From positions 124,001 to 188,000 of the forward strand of contig NZ_JAFFID010000001.1 of NCBI RefSeq assembly GCF_017355955.1: 64,000 bases of DNA. Direction: 5' to 3'. Positions 27,744 to 36,247 of the stretch are shown one piece after another. Source of the stretch: Sabulibacter ruber (lineage in GTDB: Bacteria; Bacteroidota; Bacteroidia; Cytophagales; Hymenobacteraceae). The translations under genes and the position numbers were made by a program. The notes under the pieces were generated by a model. The model worked only from the letters and a program-made list of their open reading frames with translations. It did no database searches and had not been told where the DNA came from. Every line of letters starts with the position of its first letter. Within the stretch, counting starts at the first letter, position 1.

Positions 27744-28940
27744 TTATTTCAAGGCGATTGGATCAGTTTTGCCATCTGGGTCACCCACTACCAGACCCTG
27801 GGAGTTCACCTTGCCTCCAGTTAAGGCCAGGATTCCGGCTACGTGCGGAGCGGCGTAAGAGGTGCCACTTCCACTTGCGTACCCACCGCCTTTCCAGGTG
27901 GTGTACACATTGGTGCCTGGAGCTGCGAATCTCACGGAAGCACCAAAGTTAGAGCTGGAGCTGAATTTTCCGTAAGAATCCATGTTAGACACCACAAATA
28001 CGTTAGGCGCAATTACGCGGGCAGGAGAGTCGTTTTTGCAGTCAATGTAGCTGTTTCCGGCGGCCACCGCAATGAAGATCCCACGAGCAGCGGTTTTCTT
28101 CACCAGGTCATCCAGCATGGTGGAGCCATTCACTCTAAGGCTCATGTTCACCACATCGCCAGGCTTGCCGTTCTGGAACACGTGGTTCAAAGCAGAGTAA
28201 ATACGGGTAAGGGTACCGTAACCGGTATCGTCAAACACGCGCAAAGCTACAATGGTGGCGTTTGCGGCTACTCCCACAACTCCAATATTGTTGTTTTTAG
28301 CACCAATGATACCTGCTACACCTGTACCGTGGCCGTACCCGTCTTCCCAGGAAGTAACCCCAGAGATGAAAGACTTACTTCTCACCTTATCTACGTTCAG
28401 GTCTGGGTGGGTGGAGTTCACCCCTGAGTCAATGACCCAAACGGTTTTCCCGGTTCCGTCACCGTAACCCACGCGGGTTACTCCCCACGGAAGGGTTTGG
28501 GTGGAGGTAGTGGAAGTGGTGGTGGTAGTAGTGGAAGAGGTGGTAGGCGTTTTTGTGCCGCTTTTCTGAACACTGCCCAGCATGACTGCCTGGTCTGGTT
28601 CAATGGAGGCTACGTTCTCGTCTTCTCTTAAACGGGCAATTTCTTCTTTGCTGAAAGTGCCTGAGAAACCATTGAAGGCACCCTGGAAGATATCCCTAAT
28701 CCGGCTGCTCTCAAAACCGTTTCTTTTAAGGATGCGCTCGCGTAATGAGTTTCCATTTAAGGGGTTGCTGTCCTTTAGCACCACAATGAATTTTCCTTCA
28801 ATGGATTTAGCCGAGGAGGTGGGCTCTAAAGGAAGAGCAGGTGTTTCCTCTACCAATTCTTCTTTCTGGCAACCAGACATGGAAAACACAGAGGCCAAGG
28901 CAAAGAAAGACACGGCTTTCTTGAACGTAGCTGTATTCAT
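27744..28940 (-). CDS. Lipoprotein subtilisin-like serine protease (S8) with I9 propeptide
   Basis: 398 residues from the ATG at 28940. An N-terminal hydrophobic segment ends in the lipobox SMSG-C24, so the protein should be lipid-anchored. Residues 47-120 are an I9-type propeptide (GKFIVVLKD...ASIEPDQAV). A Thr/Ser linker at 129-149 joins the catalytic domain. The triad is D171 (VIDSGV), H204 (GYGHGTGVAG) and S361 (GSGTSYAAPHVAG), with oxyanion N296 in AAGN. It resembles the proteinase K subgroup. There is no type IX sorting domain, so export is probably by Sec and lipidation. Its 344-nt upstream region is very AT-rich. Confidence 0.93.
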   Translation of the reverse strand: MNTATFKKAVSFFALASVFSMSGCQKEELVEETPALPLEPTSSAKSIEGKFIVVLKDSNPLNGNSLRERILKRNGFESSRIRDIFQGAFNGFSGTFSKEEIARLREDENVASIEPDQAVMLGSVQKSGTKTPTTSSTTTTTTSTTSTQTLPWGVTRVGYGDGTGKTVWVIDSGVNSTHPDLNVDKVRSKSFISGVTSWEDGYGHGTGVAGIIGAKNNNIGVVGVAANATIVALRVFDDTGYGTLTRIYSALNHVFQNGKPGDVVNMSLRVNGSTMLDDLVKKTAARGIFIAVAAGNSYIDCKNDSPARVIAPNVFVVSNMDSYGKFSSSSNFGASVRFAAPGTNVYTTWKGGGYASGSGTSYAAPHVAGILALTGGKVNSQGLVVGDPDGKTDPIALK

Positions 28941-29290
28941 AGGCAAATGGGTTAGTAAAAGTTAATCATACCATTAATAATTAGCCTGATATCTCTTCTT
29001 TATACAAAGGCAATTAGAGCAGATATCTTTCCAAATGTAATGAAAAATACAATTGATCTGCAAAAGGATTTATAAATAAGTTGTTGAATAAAAGGTAGTT
29101 ATATATAATTATATGAATGTATTTATAAATATATTTAAAAAGGTATCTAGCTGTTATACAAGGCTTTGCTAAACAAGAATGGTTTTAATGTAAGAAAAAG
29201 AAGAAAAAATAAATTTAGAATGCCAATAATGTTAGTTGTTTGCTAAAGAATTAGTACTTTTACTAAGTAATACATTCAACAGACAATTCT
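28941..29290. other. AT-rich intergenic region between divergent subtilase and LexA/CI-like genes
   Basis: About 350 nt, strongly A+T-rich, with no open frame of note. It contains the shared upstream region of two divergent genes, and an operator-like inverted repeat at its right end (29251-29266). I see nothing else in it. Confidence 0.6.
29239..29268 (+). promoter_or_regulatory. Promoter and autoregulatory operator candidate of the XRE-S24 gene
   Basis: TTTG (29239-29242) is followed after 18 nt by TACTAAGT, a possible though weak -33/-7 pair. Across the spacer and -7 lies the perfect inverted repeat TTAGTA-CTTT-TACTAA (29251-29266), and a second half-pair TTAG-N7-CTAA (29232-29246) sits upstream. 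Binding by the downstream LexA/CI-like protein would block transcription; this is inference. Confidence 0.45.
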
Positions 29291-30052
29291 ATGCTTAGTA
29301 CCAACCTAAAATATCTAAGAAAGCAACTCAATCTTACGCAAGTGCAGTTGGCCGAAAAGCTGGAGATTAAGCGATCCTTGATTGGTGCCTACGAAGAGGG
29401 GAGGGCTGAGCCTAAATTGGCCACTCTCATGAAGATGGCACAGGTTTTCGGGCTTTCAGTAGATGAGTTGATCAACCCAGATCTGCCTAATACCCTGAAA
29501 GCCGGGGCGGCTAAAAAGCAATCCAACGTGAAGGTGCTTTCCATCACTGTGGATGCCCAGAACCGTGAGAACATAGAGTTGGTGCCGTATAAAGCCAGTG
29601 CCGGTTACCTAAACGGGTACGCTGACCCTGAGTTCATGGAAGAGCTTCCGAAGTTCAGATTACCTATGATCCAGACGCCGGGCACATACCGCGCCTTTGA
29701 AATCAAAGGAGATTCCATGTTGCCCATTCCCTCGGGAACGGTGATTGTGGGTAGGTATGTAGAGCGCTGGCAGGATATAAAAGACGGAACACCCTGCATT
29801 GTGGTGAGCCTGCAGGAAGGGATTGTCTTTAAGCGCGTATACCAGCAACAGCGGCAGTCTGCGTTGCGCCTGCACTCAGACAACCCTAGCTATGAGCCGT
29901 ACGAGGTTTCCCTGGAGGATGTGGTAGAGATCTGGGAGGCAAAAGCCTACATCAGCACCACCTTTCCTATGGCAGAGATTTCACTGGATAAACTCACCTC
30001 GTTGGTGTTGGATCTGCAGCAGGAAGTGAAAAAACTGAAGACCGCTAAATAA
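29291..30052 (+). CDS. XRE-family repressor with LexA/CI-type S24 self-cleavage domain
   Basis: 253 residues. Residues 4-62 are an XRE helix-turn-helix (LRKQLNLTQVQLAEKLEIKRSLIGAYEEGRAEP). Residues 95-225 are an S24/LexA-like domain with catalytic S142 in IKGDSMLP and K181 in IVFKRVY. The likely self-cleavage site is A104-G105 in KASAGYLNGY. A C-terminal helix (235-253) is coiled-coil-like. Such proteins repress DNA-damage or stress genes until RecA or another signal triggers cleavage. No prophage gene is nearby, so it is probably a chromosomal stress regulator. Confidence 0.88.
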   Translation: MLSTNLKYLRKQLNLTQVQLAEKLEIKRSLIGAYEEGRAEPKLATLMKMAQVFGLSVDELINPDLPNTLKAGAAKKQSNVKVLSITVDAQNRENIELVPYKASAGYLNGYADPEFMEELPKFRLPMIQTPGTYRAFEIKGDSMLPIPSGTVIVGRYVERWQDIKDGTPCIVVSLQEGIVFKRVYQQQRQSALRLHSDNPSYEPYEVSLEDVVEIWEAKAYISTTFPMAEISLDKLTSLVLDLQQEVKKLKTAK

Positions 30053-30080
30053 AAGCCGCCACTTAGGCATTTATCATTCG

Positions 30081-30126
30081 GGCCCGATTCTGACCTGTTT
30101 TCCCGTAAACAGGTCAGAATCGGGCC
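30081..30126. terminator. 20-bp perfect hairpin after the XRE-S24 gene, dispersed-family member
   Basis: Arms 30081-30100 and 30107-30126 pair perfectly over 20 bp around TCCCGT. It shares the 17-mer GATTCTGACCTGTTTTC with the copy inside the reading frame at 58698. It lies 29 nt after the XRE-S24 stop and probably terminates that transcript, although no long T-run follows. Confidence 0.6.
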
Positions 30127-30205
30127 TTATGTTTTGTTGGGAAAGCCGTAATAAACCCAAGTGGCGCAGGTACGTATTTACCCTTAACCAACAAAGCCCT
30201 TTCCC

Positions 30206-30922
30206 ATGATCAATGTGATTCCAGCTTCAGATAGACATCATGCCTCACACGGGTGGCTTGATTCATATTTCCTGTTTTCCTTCGCAGATTATTTTGACCA
30301 CAATAATGTGCAGTGGGGACCTCTCCGCGTCTTTAACGATGACTACATTAAAGGGAACAGCGGTTTCCCGGAGCATGCACATTCTGAAATGGAGATTGTG
30401 ACCATTGTGCTGGAGGGAGAGGTAACGCATACAGATAGCTTGGGCAACAATACCACCATTAAAGCAGGTGAGGTGCAACGGATGAGTACCGGTACCGGCG
30501 TTCGGCATTCTGAGCACAACCATTCAGACCAGGACCTGCATTTATACCAACTTTGGTTTTTACCAAACAAACAAGGGTTGCAGCCCAGCTACGAGCAAAA
30601 AGCCATCGATTTCCTGGACGATAAAAACGAACTGATTCCTATTGTCACAGGTCAGAAAGTACTGGAAGATGTGGTGTACATCAATTCTAATTCTACTATT
30701 TACTACGCCAACCTGAAGGAAGGAAAAGAAATAGACTTCAAAACGTTCCCTATCCGGAAAGGGCTCCTGTATGTTACCACCGGTGAGTTGTTCGTGAACG
30801 GGATACAGGTGCAGAAGAACGATCAGGTAAGATCCGCCGATGTGGACGCCCTCCGCATCAGCGCCACCGCCGACAGTACCTTTATTTTGATTGATTTGCC
30901 CGGCGTGGAAGCTAATTATTGA
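30206..30922 (+). CDS. Pirin family protein (bicupin)
   Basis: 238 residues with the two-cupin pirin layout. The N-terminal cupin has the metal ligands H57 and H59 (PEHAHSEMEIV), H101 and E103 (TGVRHSEHNHS). The second cupin (about 150-238) has lost the ligands, as usual. The length fits the YhhW type, some of which have quercetin 2,3-dioxygenase activity; the natural substrate is unknown. A terminator at 30949 follows directly, so the gene is probably monocistronic. Confidence 0.87.
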   Translation: MINVIPASDRHHASHGWLDSYFLFSFADYFDHNNVQWGPLRVFNDDYIKGNSGFPEHAHSEMEIVTIVLEGEVTHTDSLGNNTTIKAGEVQRMSTGTGVRHSEHNHSDQDLHLYQLWFLPNKQGLQPSYEQKAIDFLDDKNELIPIVTGQKVLEDVVYINSNSTIYYANLKEGKEIDFKTFPIRKGLLYVTTGELFVNGIQVQKNDQVRSADVDALRISATADSTFILIDLPGVEANY

Positions 30923-30948
30923 TTACCCTCACACTCATCTATATAGGT

Positions 30949-30977
30949 ACAGGCACGTGGTAAACGTGCCTGTTTTG
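30949..30977 (+). terminator. Intrinsic terminator of the pirin gene
   Basis: ACAGGCACGT (30949-30958) and ACGTGCCTGT (30964-30973) form a 10-bp stem with a 5-nt loop, followed by a T-rich tail TTTGTTTT. Confidence 0.85.
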
Positions 30978-31101
30978 TTTTCAGGCGGTTTTTGAGTTTT
31001 TAAGCCAGAAACGCTTCAGGAAGGGCCTTGGCTTTGGCGCATCTCCTAGTAAGACAAAAAGGGGCTAGATCAATCATCCGTATAAACCGTATGAGAAAAC
31101 T

Positions 31102-32412
31102 ATGAATGGCACCCCTATGAACAAGACCTGGCTGAACCGGAACACACGGGAGTTTAATAGAAGAAATGCAGTTTTGCTGGCTGGAGCGGTTTGGTTGTTA
31201 TTACTCTTGTTTCCGCTATGCGGGAAAGCATATGGAGTGCTTACGCACCAGGCCATCATTGATGTTGCCTGGGAGCCTTACCTTAAACCGACCCTGAAGA
31301 AGAGATTTCCCAGAGCTTCAGAGGCTGACCTGATCAAAGCCCATGCCCATGCCTACGGAGGAGCCATCATTCAGGACATGGGCTATTATCCCTTCGGAAA
31401 CACCTTTTTCACGGACCTGACGCATTATGTGCGAAGCGGGGATTTTATCGCTGCCCTGGTGGCAGAGTCTGAAACCCTGGATGAGTATGCCTTCGCGATT
31501 GGTGCTTTGGCGCATTACTACGCCGATAATTATGGGCACCCCATTGGGACCAACCGTTCGGTGCCCTTGGTGTACCCAGAGTTGAAAGCAGAGCACGGGC
31601 CTACCGTGACCTATGAAGAAAACCCCGTGGCGCATATAAAGATGGAGTTTGGGTTTGATGTACTGCAGGTGGCCAGAGGCAATTACGCCCCAGAGGCTTA
31701 CCGCAACTTTATCGGGTTTGAGGTCAGTCAGGAGGTGTTAGAGCGGGCTTTCAAGAAGACGTATGGCCTGGAACTGGGTAGCCTGTTCCTGAATCTGAAA
31801 CTCACCATCGGGTCTTTCAGGAGATCAGTGAGCACGCTTCTGCCTAGTTTGACCAAAGCAGCCTGGAATCTAAAGGCTTCTGAGATCAAAGCCGCCAGGC
31901 CAAGTGTAACGCGCAGACAATATCTATATAAGATCAGGAGAACCGAGTACCATCAGCAGTGGGGAAGGGAGTACCAGAGACCCACCCTTTTTCAAAAAAG
32001 CTTAAGCTGGTTATTGCGCGTTTTACCAAAAATAGGTCCTAATCGGACGTTCGCGTTCAAGCCACCAACCCCTGAGGCCGAGAAGTTCTTCATGGAAAGC
32101 TTCAACGTGACTTCCCAGAAATATGCCGAGGGCATCAAAGGGTTGACGGTACTGCTGGATACTATCTCTAACCGGGATCTGGATACCGGGCACCTTACCG
32201 AACCAGGAAATTACGGCAAAGCCGATAAAACCTATGCGCAGTGGCTGGAAAAGCTGTCTAAGCAGGAAGTAAATCAGATAGACCCTAAGATTAGGCAAAA
32301 CATTTTGTCTTTCTACCAGAAAGCCAAACCACCCAAAACCGAGGATGCAAAAGCAAGGGAAGAGTGGGAGAAGACCAAGGAGTTGCTAGCTAAACTAAAA
32401 GTCAATGGCTAA
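31102..32412 (+). CDS. Zinc-dependent phospholipase C family protein
   Basis: 436 residues with a single N-terminal membrane segment or signal peptide (about 23-42), so it acts outside the cytoplasm. The zinc-PLC domain has histidines in GVLTHQAIIDVAW, KAHAHAYGGAIIQDMG, FTDLTHYV and ALAHYYADNYGHPIG, matching the trinuclear metal site pattern of PF00882. The second half (about 230-436) is a helical, basic region with no recognised domain. Whether it hydrolyses phospholipids has not been shown for this branch. A second ATG five codons in is an alternative start. Confidence 0.75.
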   Translation: MNGTPMNKTWLNRNTREFNRRNAVLLAGAVWLLLLLFPLCGKAYGVLTHQAIIDVAWEPYLKPTLKKRFPRASEADLIKAHAHAYGGAIIQDMGYYPFGNTFFTDLTHYVRSGDFIAALVAESETLDEYAFAIGALAHYYADNYGHPIGTNRSVPLVYPELKAEHGPTVTYEENPVAHIKMEFGFDVLQVARGNYAPEAYRNFIGFEVSQEVLERAFKKTYGLELGSLFLNLKLTIGSFRRSVSTLLPSLTKAAWNLKASEIKAARPSVTRRQYLYKIRRTEYHQQWGREYQRPTLFQKSLSWLLRVLPKIGPNRTFAFKPPTPEAEKFFMESFNVTSQKYAEGIKGLTVLLDTISNRDLDTGHLTEPGNYGKADKTYAQWLEKLSKQEVNQIDPKIRQNILSFYQKAKPPKTEDAKAREEWEKTKELLAKLKVNG

Positions 32413-32859
32413 TTAGTGCCCTTTATACCGTTCTTGATGTTATCCTCTCTCTAAAGAGTTCTTGTAGTAACTCTCTATTATAGATCTGAGTAATTCCGCT
32501 CAAAAAAATACTACCTGAATATGACTTGACAATTGCTAGGCTTTAAGCTATTCTGGTTGTTTTTGTGTCTTCCCACCTCTAATAATTAATGAGTTTTCAT
32601 GGGGTTTGGAGGTGTATTCCAATGTCTTAAAGTTACCGATATGAGTAATCTATACCTGTGGTAAATCCAGGTTTTTTGAATAGGAATATTAAAATATTAA
32701 GGTTATAAAGTATAGTGGTATGTAACTATTCTGATGCTTGAAGTTGGTTTAATACGGATGAAAATTAGTATTAAATTTTTGTTCATATCTGATACTTAAT
32801 TTTTTGAGCCCGTATAAAGAGACTGTTATCACTTTTTAAAATATTAATTTTAAAAGACT
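32413..32859. other. AT-rich 447-nt leader region before the GTT-repeat lipoprotein
   Basis: No credible reading frame. It is distinctly more A+T-rich than the coding regions. TTTTTG followed by TAATTTTTTG near 32776-32806 resembles a poor Bacteroidota promoter. I see no hairpin of note. Confidence 0.5.
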
Positions 32860-33657
32860 ATGAAAAAGAAATGGATATCACTGCTGGTGGCCCCCGTTTT
32901 CGTAGCCGGTGTATCATTGGTGTCTTGCGACGACGATGATGACGCGACTGCGAACCCATCAGGATCCACTACAGGAACAACAACGGGAACAACTAGTACA
33001 ACCGGTACCACTACCGGCACAACGACTGGAACTACTACCGGTACCACCACCGGAACTACAACGGGCACCACAACCGGAACTACTGGCACTACGGCTGGTA
33101 CAACTGGTACCACCACAGGAACTACTACTGGTACAACAACCGGAACAACTACTGGTACTACCACCGGAACAACCACTGGAACAACTACTGGTACTACCAC
33201 TGGAACAACTAGCGGTACTACTACCGGTACCACCGCTGGTACAACCGGAACTACTACCGGCACTACTGCTGGAACCACCGGTACTACAACTGCCGGCACC
33301 ACTACTGGTACAACTGCAGGCACAACTGGTACAACCACTGCCGGCACTACCACAGGTACCACCGCCGGTACAACCGGAACTACTACTGCGGGCACCACTA
33401 CCGGTACCACCGCAGGAACTACTGGTACCACAACCGGAACTACCGCTGGAACCACCGGTACTACTACCGCAGGAACCACTACTGGCACCACAGCCGGTAC
33501 TACCGGTACAACGACTGGTACTACCGCGGGAACTACTGGCACCACAACTGGTACTACAGCTGGAACAACCGGAACTACTACCGGCACAACTGCTGGAACT
33601 ACCGGAACCACAACTGGTACAACCGGTGGAACAACTGGCGGCACCACTGGCGGCTGA
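32860..33657 (+). CDS. Surface lipoprotein made of Gly-Thr-Thr repeats
   Basis: 265 residues. MKKKWISLLVAPVFVAGVSLVSC is a lipoprotein signal with its lipobox at LVSC, followed by an acidic DDDDD run. From about residue 38 to the end the protein is almost only Gly and Thr, in triplets GTT with regular GTTAGTTGTTT variants, ending in GGTTGG. There is no other domain. Codons within the repeat vary at nearly every third position while the amino acids are constant. The function is unknown; a flexible, possibly O-glycosylated stalk on the cell surface is an inference. A bidirectional terminator follows 15 nt on. Confidence 0.75.
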   Translation: MKKKWISLLVAPVFVAGVSLVSCDDDDDATANPSGSTTGTTTGTTSTTGTTTGTTTGTTTGTTTGTTTGTTTGTTGTTAGTTGTTTGTTTGTTTGTTTGTTTGTTTGTTTGTTTGTTSGTTTGTTAGTTGTTTGTTAGTTGTTTAGTTTGTTAGTTGTTTAGTTTGTTAGTTGTTTAGTTTGTTAGTTGTTTGTTAGTTGTTTAGTTTGTTAGTTGTTTGTTAGTTGTTTGTTAGTTGTTTGTTAGTTGTTTGTTGGTTGGTTGG

Positions 33658-33671
33658 TAAATCCATTTTTT

Positions 33672-33719
33672 CATAAAAAAAGAGGCAGTCAAATGATCTT
33701 GGCTGCCTCTTTTTTTATG
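33672..33719. terminator. Bidirectional terminator between the GTT-repeat gene and rmuC
   Basis: Perfect 17-bp arms (33672-33688, 33703-33719) with A7 and T7 runs at the base. Confidence 0.85.
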
Positions 33720-33777
33720 ATGATAGATTAACGTTGTACCAGTTTGTCTAAGGTGAATTCACCCTTTAAGCCTTTTT

Positions 33778-35145
33778 CTAATATTCCTCCAGGTTTTCGG
33801 CTTCTCTGAATTGCGCCTCAGTTAAGGTGCCAGCTACAGTTGGAGTGTTTTGCAACCACTGGGTTTCCAGGGTTTTGCTGGTGCGGGCACCCAGTTGTTT
33901 GAGGAGTTCTACTTTCTTCAGAAGGTTTCCGTTGCCCTCAGACAGCTTGTTCATGGCCGCATGGTACTTTTGTTGGCTGCGGTCAAGGTTTACGCCAATG
34001 TCCTTCAGGTCCTCCAGGAAATTGGCAAACTTGTCGTACAGTTTTCCGCTTTCCTCGGCAATGCGCAGAACGTTTCTTTTCTGGTTTTCCTGTTTCCAGA
34101 CACTGGCTACGGTGCGCAGGGTGGCCAGAAGAGTAGAAGTGGTCACAAAGACAATGTTGCGGTCCAGAGCCTCCAGGAATAGATCACGGTCCTGCTGAAT
34201 GGCCAAGTTAAAGGCTGGTTCAATGGGAATGTACATCAGCACGAAATCCGGGGAGTTGATGCCGTGCAGGTATTGGTAGTTCTTGCGGCTTAGGTCGGTG
34301 TAGTGCGTCCGCAAAGACTGAATGTGGCTTTTGAGGTGGATCTGCTGCTGAAGTTCATCCTCGCAGTTGCAATACGCGTCATAGGCTACCAAACTCACTT
34401 TGGAGTCAATGATGAGGTGCTTGTTGTCAGGTAGGTCAATGATCACGTCCGGGCGGAAAATCTTGGCATCATCGTGCTGCAACACCTGCTCGCGACGGTA
34501 GTGTACATCGCGCTCCAGGCCCGATTTCTCCAGCAGGTTTTCCAGCAGGTATTCGCCCCAGTTGCCCTGGGCTTTTTTCTCGCCGCGCAAGGCTTTGGTC
34601 AGGTTAAGGGCATCCTGGCTCATCTGCTGGTTCAGGTTGGCCATGTAGGCAATCTGCTCCTTCAAAGAAGTGGTGTCTTTCAGCGTTTTCTCGTAGGTTT
34701 GCTCCACCTTTGATTCAAATTCCTTGATGCGCTCCTTTAAAGGGAAAAGCACCTGCTCCAGGTTTTCGGCCGAGGTTTTCCGGAAGTGTTCGGCATTGTT
34801 TACCAGCACCTGGTTAGATACCTGGGTGAACTGCTGCATGAAGGTTTCCCGGAGATGGGAAAGCTCTGCCCGTTCATCAGACAGCTTTTGCTTCAGGTGG
34901 TAGATGTCATTCTCGGCGCGGGTAACTTCGGCGTGCAGTTCCATCACCTTGCTGTTTTCCCGGCGCAACTGCTCCTGCAGCTTTTGCATTTCGGCTTGGG
35001 CGGCTTCCTGTTGTTTCAGGGCAAACGCTTTCTCTCCTTCCTGCTGCTGTAAAACGGAACGCAAAGAGGAGAGCTTGGCCTGAACCAGGAAGTAGGAAAG
35101 AATGGCTCCCACCAGAAAAGCCAGAAGGGCGAACGTGATATCCAT
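33778..35145 (-). CDS. rmuC: DNA recombination protein RmuC
   Basis: 455 residues from the ATG at 35145. An N-terminal membrane segment (about 2-20) is followed by a long coiled coil (25-185) and the RmuC domain (190-430), with LRGEKKAQGNWGE, the RPDVIIDLP strand and IDSKVSL, a PD-(D/E)xK-like nuclease core. RmuC limits inversions at short inverted repeats in E. coli. The window is rich in short inverted repeats, but a link is speculation. The gene is convergent with the GTT-repeat lipoprotein. Confidence 0.92.
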   Translation of the reverse strand: MDITFALLAFLVGAILSYFLVQAKLSSLRSVLQQQEGEKAFALKQQEAAQAEMQKLQEQLRRENSKVMELHAEVTRAENDIYHLKQKLSDERAELSHLRETFMQQFTQVSNQVLVNNAEHFRKTSAENLEQVLFPLKERIKEFESKVEQTYEKTLKDTTSLKEQIAYMANLNQQMSQDALNLTKALRGEKKAQGNWGEYLLENLLEKSGLERDVHYRREQVLQHDDAKIFRPDVIIDLPDNKHLIIDSKVSLVAYDAYCNCEDELQQQIHLKSHIQSLRTHYTDLSRKNYQYLHGINSPDFVLMYIPIEPAFNLAIQQDRDLFLEALDRNIVFVTTSTLLATLRTVASVWKQENQKRNVLRIAEESGKLYDKFANFLEDLKDIGVNLDRSQQKYHAAMNKLSEGNGNLLKKVELLKQLGARTSKTLETQWLQNTPTVAGTLTEAQFREAENLEEY

Positions 35146-35522
35146 AAGCAAGTAGTGTGAATCAGGAGAAGGAACACCTAAAGGTACAAATTAAGTGCCC
35201 TTTCCTAAAAATTTTCGCAATTAGTAATAGGGTTAGCAAGTGGTTTTCCTGTCTTTAGAGCGGAAGCAGAAGAAGTAACACAATATTAACCAAAGCCTAT
35301 GGTTACTTCTGCGTGTTTTCAGTATTAAGGAATACCTTGGTGTTCTTAAAGTTGGGTGAATTTTAGCGGATGAAACGTCCTCTGCGAAAACAAGCCCGAA
35401 AACAGCAAACCTGGGTTTCCTGAAGGAAAGTGAAATTCCTTTGCGGGAGTGGATTTTATACCAACTTTTGGCGTTCCTTAGGTAAGGTTCTGCCTGGAAC
35501 CCCCAAAGTTGACAATGATACT
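35146..35522. other. Intergenic region between divergent rmuC and DUF2062 genes
   Basis: 377 nt without a clear gene. A gapped inverted repeat lies at 35265-35312 (GCAGAAG..GTAAC against GTTACTTCTGC), and fragments like the dispersed hairpin centre (GCGAAAACAAGCCCGAAAAC) lie near 35380. A frame open from 35430 joins the DUF2062 gene, but its first 31 codons do not look coding. Confidence 0.5.
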
Positions 35523-36023
35523 ATGAACGTGTTTTTACTTAAAAATAAAGGATTTAAATCTTATTTGCGCCGCAAACTGGTAGAACCGGTTCTGGAAATG
35601 GCCAAACAAGGGTTAACGCCGCACCAGTTAGCGCTTACCATCACCCTGGGTGCCGGTTTTGGGATGATTCCTTTCATCGGCCTGACCACGGTGCTTTGTA
35701 CCTTCTGGGCCCTCCGCCTGCGGCTGAACGTGGCCTTCACCATTCTCATCGGGTATTTGATGCAGCCGGTTCAACTGGCCTTGTACGTGCCATTTGTGGA
35801 TCTGGGGCAGAATATGTTCCCGGTGAAGCCCATCCCGTTCTCGCTGGATCAACTAACCAATATGTTCAAAACCGATTGGCTGAATGCCCTTCAGCAACTG
35901 GGGTTCGCCAATCTGCTGGGCATTGTGGCCTGGATGCTCTGCTTCGTTCCGTTCGGGTTGGTCATGTATTTCTCCAGCCGGAAGGTATTGCACCGGGTGC
36001 TTCCTGTTCGGCAGTTAGCCTGA
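35523..36023 (+). CDS. DUF2062 domain membrane protein
   Basis: 166 residues from the ATG at 35523. The DUF2062 pattern is clear: LTPHQLALTITLGAGFGMIPFIGLTTVLCTFWALRLRLNVAFTILIGYLMQPVQL, then two more hydrophobic segments. The family is of unknown function and often sits near glycosyltransferases, but not here. A family hairpin immediately follows the stop and may terminate it. Confidence 0.85.
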   Translation: MNVFLLKNKGFKSYLRRKLVEPVLEMAKQGLTPHQLALTITLGAGFGMIPFIGLTTVLCTFWALRLRLNVAFTILIGYLMQPVQLALYVPFVDLGQNMFPVKPIPFSLDQLTNMFKTDWLNALQQLGFANLLGIVAWMLCFVPFGLVMYFSSRKVLHRVLPVRQLA

Positions 36024-36024
36024 T

Positions 36025-36060
36025 GTTTCAGGGCTGTTTCTGGTAAAACGGCCCTGAAAC
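36025..36060. repeat. Family hairpin right after the DUF2062 gene
   Basis: GTTTCAGGGC (36025-36034) and GCCCTGAAAC (36051-36060) pair perfectly around TGTTTCTGGTAAAACG, followed by TCTCTTTTCTTCTTTT. It probably also acts as a terminator. Confidence 0.65.
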
Positions 36061-36247
36061 TCTCTTTTCTTCTTTTCAATGCGCAATTCCTGATAGTACC
36101 TGTGGTTAATACCCAATTTGCCTCAAAAGGAAAGCTGGGCTAAACGCCAGCTCCTTATGTGCGTACGGATTACCTGAATGAACCACCTGCCTTAAACGCG
36201 GTCACTCAGTGGCGGTAAGGGCACCATCATCCGTAATCCTATTCGCC

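Noticed and set aside
29291..30052. Phage CI repressor marking a prophage
   Set aside because: The domain make-up is CI-like, but no phage gene occurs on either side, so a chromosomal regulator is more likely.
32850..33692. 280-codon antisense frame encoding Val-Pro-Val repeats over the GTT-repeat gene
   Set aside because: It is the complement of the GGN-ACN-ACN repeat. The plus frame has a lipoprotein signal and starts cleanly; the antisense protein lacks any independent signal.
35430..35522. N-terminal extension of the DUF2062 protein
   Set aside because: The 31 extra residues do not look like the family; the ATG at 35523 matches its usual start.
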